64,000 bases of DNA. Origin: UBA1205 sp045598105 (GTDB lineage: Bacteria > Bacteroidota > Bacteroidia > Bacteroidales > WCHB1-69). Where the stretch lies: NCBI GenBank assembly GCA_045598105.1, contig JAZLLK010000088.1, forward strand, positions 1 through 64,000, written 5' to 3'. The position numbers and the translations under genes are program-made. The notes under the pieces are model-generated. The model saw nothing but the letters and a program-made list of their open reading frames with translations, did no database searches and was not told the DNA's origin. Each line of letters starts with the position of its first letter. Position 1 is the first letter of the stretch. Below, one piece after another: positions 61,601 to 64,000 of the stretch.

Positions 61601-61706
61601 CATGCTCCGGAGAGTGATATTTGCGTGAAGGTTGGGCCGATGAAACCCCAATATTGAGTGTTATAGTAGTGATAATTAACCATTTAAAAATTTTGCCTGC
61701 TTTCAT
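58638..61706 (-). CDS. large periplasmic TPR protein
   Basis: A 1022-residue protein with a signal peptide (about 1-25, ending SSAQ). The rest is more than twenty TPR units in an uninterrupted solenoid, for example AQYTLADCYLKTGEKEFASR, YNLGYAEFKQKKYASAIKYF and GSIYYNTERDEEAIKAYKRL, and an acidic end (PTENESEE). The units resemble those of YbgF/BamD-type outer membrane assembly proteins. It is followed by an outer membrane barrel gene, so it may assist insertion or function of that barrel; this is inference. Confidence 0.85.
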   Translation of the reverse strand: MKAGKIFKWLIITTITLNIGVSSAQPSRKYHSPEHEYMRAEELFEMQQYGSAKTLFSEVYNKITDPFDTRKQSSLYHMALCAAMLCNEDAPKLAYDFAAQYPEYMHKDRVWFTLGEYYFTKKQYKKALTEYTKISTKILTEEELSAYKFKTGYCYFLQEDYNTAKPLLAEVMQSDNAYKNKATFYYSHILYTEEKYNAALTGFNQLKNEDTYSSIVPFYISHIYFNTGQYSEITAQKDELLQKSSSKRLPEINGLIAQSYFQLQQYSEAIPYFTTYINTNTEPVECEIYYMAGYSCYQIQQYTQAIPLLTRSVCDNDSMNQYAQYTLADCYLKTGEKEFASRSFLMAYDKGLNEQIKEDALYNYSKLQYELCSNPFVGAIASFEKYLNEYPQSPRKNEAESFLSSIYLTTRNYKAAITSLEKIENKSVVLLRAYQRVTYFRALEFYNDNNLEEAEKYLNTSLANNYDAPTYSQALFWKAEIACQQGNYATASQRYNIFLNTAQAVNVAEYPLSFYNLGYAEFKQKKYASAIKYFNNFLGQEKQVSNKKMIADANNRIGDCHFMLSDLETAIDYYNKVVMLNIYDVDYALFQKAQSEGGLSRYDAKNKTMQQLVTDYPHSSYLSDAQYEIALNYANAGNNQSALNAFEQFINNNPNNPLVKTALLKTGSIYYNTERDEEAIKAYKRLIKDYPNSEEAGTALKSIENIYVANGNVDDFFNYIRSVSSEKITVSYQDSIMYSAASDKYFNSNFIDAENGFNQYIQRFPQGVFINKAQFYKGECAIRRNDFAQALPAYQYVIDHENDLEFKLPALHYAADICYRDSNYGKALEYYLTMSSCATLASQKTEALQGEMMCQYYLNQYPQAIQAAQLILQDDKADVKLNETAHLIIARSAMATDSLTLAKTHYSTLSEISKGEAASEALYYLAYIQYLGGDLDATEKHIFDMLVNITHDYWLAKSYILLGDVYLQKGNSFQAKYTYLSIMENYDGEDLKTIASNKYNTIIAAEEAQKQSNTPTENESEE

Positions 61707-61741
61707 TTCTTATCCAACTTATTAAAGATAAAATACAAATA

Positions 61742-61749
61742 CAAAAATA
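61742..61749 (-). promoter_or_regulatory. possible -7 promoter element (TATTTTTG) for the TPR-barrel operon
   Basis: TATTTTTG on the minus strand, 35 bases upstream of the TPR gene start, fits TAnnTTTG, in AT-rich DNA where chance matches are common. Confidence 0.5.
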
Positions 61750-61862
61750 AGATTCCCTTAGGTATGAAAAAGCAAAAAAATGATTACTTATTAACATATT
61801 TTTTTTCATAATAACGTTAAGTACAAGAAGGAAAAAATGAGGAAATAAACAAAAAAATGTTG

Positions 61863-61870
61863 TACATTTG
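61863..61870 (+). promoter_or_regulatory. -7 promoter element (TACATTTG) for the LRR gene
   Basis: TACATTTG followed by CA, 35 bases upstream of the start at 61906, fits TAnnTTTG. Confidence 0.65.
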
Positions 61871-61905
61871 CATGCTGAAATAATGATTGTAAATAGTGGC
61901 ATAAT

Positions 61906-62505
61906 ATGATAAGAAGGTGGTGTATAGCGTGCTTATGTATGTTGAATATTGCGGTGCAGGCACAGTTGCTTGACTCGGTGCAGCTGAGCAGTAAGCCATT
62001 GTACATGAGTATGGATGACGCTGATACAGCGGCGAATGAGGTGTATAGGTTGCGGTTAAAGCGTAAGTTGCCGGCTGATTTTGCTGCAAGGGTGCAGGCG
62101 TACACGCATTTGCAGGAATTGCATTTGGTGAGTATGCGTTTGCAGGATATACCCGAAGCTGTGTATCACATTTCCACACTTACTCACTTAGATGTATCGA
62201 ATAATAAAATAGAGCATTTATCGCCGCAAATACGGTGTTTGGAGCATTTGGAGGTGCTTGTTATTAATAGAAATTACCTGCAGGGCTTGCCTAAAGAGAT
62301 ACAATATATGGAGCATTTAAGGTATTTGGATATGTGGTCGAATATGATTATGGAGTTTCCTGAGGAAATAGTGGCGTTAGAACATACTTTAAAAGTAATA
62401 GACATGAGGGTAATAAATATGAGTGACGCCCGTAAGGCTGCCATGCAGGCTTTATTGCCCCGCACGGTTTTTTACTTTTCTCCGTCGTGCAGTTGCAAGT
62501 ATTAG
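61906..62505 (+). CDS. secreted leucine-rich-repeat protein
   Basis: A 199-residue protein with a signal peptide (1-19, ending VQAQ). Four or five LRR units follow: LQELHLVSMRLQDIPEAV, LTHLDVSNNKIEHLSPQI, LEVLVINRNYLQGLPKEI and LRYLDMWSNMIMEFPEEI. The units are of the 23-residue bacterial type. The C-terminus holds three Cys-like residues (CSCKY), and no T9SS tail is seen. Probably a periplasmic or surface binding protein; ligand unknown. Confidence 0.8.
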   Translation: MIRRWCIACLCMLNIAVQAQLLDSVQLSSKPLYMSMDDADTAANEVYRLRLKRKLPADFAARVQAYTHLQELHLVSMRLQDIPEAVYHISTLTHLDVSNNKIEHLSPQIRCLEHLEVLVINRNYLQGLPKEIQYMEHLRYLDMWSNMIMEFPEEIVALEHTLKVIDMRVINMSDARKAAMQALLPRTVFYFSPSCSCKY

Positions 62506-62675
62506 CAGGTTTGCTTCCAAAAATGAAGCAAAAAAAGTGTTAGTAAGTGGTGAAGTAGTGTGAAAACGTTTGCCTATATGTTGTAATATTAAACTGTATG
62601 TTGTTGATAATCAGTTGCTGTAAAAAAAATAATAAAAAAAACAGCCAATATGGTCTATATGTGAAAAAAAAATGC

Positions 62676-62683
62676 TACCTTTG
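62676..62683 (+). promoter_or_regulatory. -7 promoter element (TACCTTTG) for the tRNA
   Basis: TACCTTTG followed by CA, 16 bases upstream of the mature tRNA 5' end, fits TAnnTTTG. TTG is not clear at the -33 position. Confidence 0.7.
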
Positions 62684-62699
62684 CATTCGCAAACAGCAG

Positions 62700-62774
62700 G
62701 GGAGTTTAGCTCAGCTGGTTTAGAGCATCTGCCTTACAAGCAGAGGGTCAGTGGTTCGAATCCACTAACTCCCA
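62700..62774 (+). tRNA. tRNA-Val (anticodon TAC)
   Basis: Cloverleaf read directly: acceptor GGGAGTT pairs with AACTCCC; anticodon stem TCTGC/GCAGA encloses loop CTTACAA with anticodon TAC (codon GTA, and wobble GTN); T arm GTGG-TTCGAAT-CCAC. The discriminator is A at 62774; CCA is not encoded. It is a single tRNA unit with its own promoter and terminator. Confidence 0.96.
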
Positions 62775-62780
62775 CAGAAT

Positions 62781-62812
62781 AAAGCACCTACATTAGCAGG
62801 TGCTTTTTTTAT
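62781..62812 (+). terminator. Rho-independent terminator after tRNA-Val
   Basis: A 9-bp stem (AAAGCACCT / AGGTGCTTT, 8-base loop) followed by a T-run. Confidence 0.88.
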
Positions 62813-62867
62813 TAAGTATATGTAATTTTTGAGGTGAAAAGTGTAACACGGATAGCCGGAGGGAAAT

Positions 62868-62902
62868 AAAAAAAAGATTGCGATACACGCAATCTTTTTT
62901 TT
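62868..62902 (-). terminator. Rho-independent terminator after manA
   Basis: A 13-bp stem (AAAAAAGATTGCG / CGCAATCTTTTTT, loop ATACA) with T-runs on both strands, 30 bases after the manA stop. It can also back up the tRNA terminator. Confidence 0.88.
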
Positions 62903-62931
62903 ATGTATATACTTTTCTTTTTTGGCGGGAG

Positions 62932-63909
62932 TTAGGGTATAAATACTTCCAGCAGTTTGCAGTGGGGTTCCGGCACCAGTACGGCTTCGTCCAGGCAGGC
63001 GGGCATGAGTACGCATTCGCCTTGGTGTAGGCATTCTTCACCGCCTTCGTAGCGTATATCGGCATGGCCTTCAAGGCATATGTATATTACAAATGAGTCC
63101 ATGTCGGTGTATATTTTTTCCACCAAGGTGTCAAATTGTAATACGTTGGTGGCAAAATAGGGGCTGCGTACCAGTTGCACAGTTCTGTTAAGGGTGGGGG
63201 TATAATTCACCGGTGTGTTAAAGTCTGTATTAAAATGCATAGCTTCGCAGGCTTCATGTATATGCAGGGGTCTAAGCTTACCTTGGGCATCTTTACGGTT
63301 ATAGTCGTACAGGCGGAAGGTGGTATCACAGCATTGCTGAATTTCGGCTATGAGTGTCCCTTTGCATATGGCGTGCACTTTACCGGCAGGTATGTAGAAG
63401 GTATCGCCGGCTTTTACAGGCATGTAGTTAAGGTGTTCTTCCAGAGTGCCGTTTTGTATGGAATCGAATAGTTGCTGTTTATTCAGGGGCTTATTAAAGC
63501 CTACGTTAATGCGGGCGTGAGGGTCGGCATCCATTACGTACCACATTTCGGTTTTGCCCGAGTCCAGCTTATGGGCAGCGGCGTATTCGTCATCGGGGTG
63601 AACCTGTACCGACAGGTCTGCCAATGCATCTATAAATTTAATAAGCAAAGGAAAGGTATTGCCGTAGCGGTCAAATATTTTTTCACCTACCATGTCCCCC
63701 ATGTATATTTCCACCAGTTCGTTCAGGGTGTTTCCTGCCAAAAAGCCGTTGATGACCTCGCTGCTGTTAGGTTCCAGCCCTGATATTTCCCATGTTTCGC
63801 CGCAGTTATGCAGCGGGGCAAAATTTTTACCCAATAGGGTGTGTATTTTTTGTCCGCCCCATATTTTTTCTTTGTATTCGGTTTTGAATTTTAAAGGATA
63901 TAATTCCAT
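62932..63909 (-). CDS. manA: class I mannose-6-phosphate isomerase
   Basis: A 325-residue cupin-type phosphomannose isomerase that links fructose-6-phosphate and mannose-6-phosphate for surface sugar synthesis. The start MELYPLKFKT at 63909 lies 26 bases after the promoter element; the longer frame continues to the window edge but would cross it. Zinc ligands are in SVQVHPDDEYA, KTEMWYVMDAD and GKVHAICKGTLIAEIQQ, and the C-terminal cupin half ends LLEVFIP. It is a single gene with its own terminator. Confidence 0.9.
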   Translation of the reverse strand: MELYPLKFKTEYKEKIWGGQKIHTLLGKNFAPLHNCGETWEISGLEPNSSEVINGFLAGNTLNELVEIYMGDMVGEKIFDRYGNTFPLLIKFIDALADLSVQVHPDDEYAAAHKLDSGKTEMWYVMDADPHARINVGFNKPLNKQQLFDSIQNGTLEEHLNYMPVKAGDTFYIPAGKVHAICKGTLIAEIQQCCDTTFRLYDYNRKDAQGKLRPLHIHEACEAMHFNTDFNTPVNYTPTLNRTVQLVRSPYFATNVLQFDTLVEKIYTDMDSFVIYICLEGHADIRYEGGEECLHQGECVLMPACLDEAVLVPEPHCKLLEVFIP

Positions 63910-63935
63910 ACGTACATTATATATATAATAATATG

Positions 63936-63943
63936 CAAAGGTA
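63936..63943 (-). promoter_or_regulatory. -7 promoter element (TACCTTTG) for manA
   Basis: TACCTTTG on the minus strand, 26 bases upstream of the manA start, fits TAnnTTTG. Confidence 0.68.
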
Positions 63944-64000
63944 GCATTTTTTATACATACAGCCTTAGGGCGGCTGTAAAAAAAAGTGATTAACCCCATA

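Noticed and set aside
1..64000. CRISPR arrays, intact insertion sequences, integrases, phage genes, rRNA genes
   Set aside because: No regularly spaced repeats, no transposase or integrase motifs and no rRNA sequence were seen.

Overview
The window is a bacterial chromosome segment from the Bacteroidota, most likely class Bacteroidia. Direct support: a recurring TAnnTTTG -7 promoter element lies upstream of at least 18 genes, and most genes lack a strong Shine-Dalgarno. There are type IX secretion (T9SS) C-terminal sorting domains of both type A and type B, a PorZ-like propeller protein, a GldH-like lipoprotein, and an uncultured-type mix of envelope beta-barrels and TPR proteins. Base composition is moderately AT-rich and coding is dense. 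I see no CRISPR array, no intact insertion sequence, no integrase and no prophage. The genus cannot be given from the sequence alone.

Layout. 1-1.3 kb: the tail of a T9SS cargo gene, two hairpins, and a small two-gene unit (56-aa protein plus a 147-aa HExxH membrane protein). 1.4-6.4 kb: a tight minus-strand run led by recA (TPR lipoprotein, AI-2E-type permease, SpoU methylase, polysaccharide deacetylase). 6.7-8.7 kb: a type B T9SS cargo. 8.8-13.2 kb: minus-strand yhhQ-porZ-fumC. 13.6-18.6 kb: purN converging on tamB. 18.9-20.7 kb: a lysozyme-like protein and a phosphodiester glycosidase. 21-22.8 kb: rpsF-rpsR-rplI and adk. 22.9-26 kb: YitT protein, a serine-rich secreted protein and an unknown. 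26.1-29.3 kb: obg, tsaE, ftcD. 29.4-34.6 kb: polA-flippase-glycosyltransferase. 34.7-41.4 kb: DUF456 and SpoIID proteins, then gldH-like, outer membrane protein, pheT and a histidine kinase. 41.5-45.3 kb: glycosyltransferase, M16 peptidase, beta-barrel, and a decayed lipoprotein gene with Big_2 and sulfatase-modifying-factor remnants. 45.5-50.4 kb: a TetR-controlled operon for a radical acyl-CoA dehydratase activase system. 50.4-51.7 kb: a gene-poor stretch with degenerate repeats. 51.7-55.5 kb: T9SS cargo, tlyA, CPBP protease. 55.5-61.7 kb: BatE-like protein, an outer membrane barrel and a large TPR protein. 61.9-63.9 kb: LRR protein, tRNA-Val, manA.

How the parts fit. Most of the window is housekeeping plus envelope biogenesis: TamB, T9SS parts and cargo, flippase and glycosyltransferases, SpoIID and lysozyme-like wall enzymes. 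The places most worth a second look are the TetR operon with its tandem perfect palindromes over the start site, the HExxH/56-aa pair, the lysozyme-like/phosphodiester glycosidase pair, a PolA whose proofreading domain has lost its catalytic carboxylates, and the repeat-bearing gap at 50.5-51.6 kb. No clear defence system or wholly new multi-gene system is visible.
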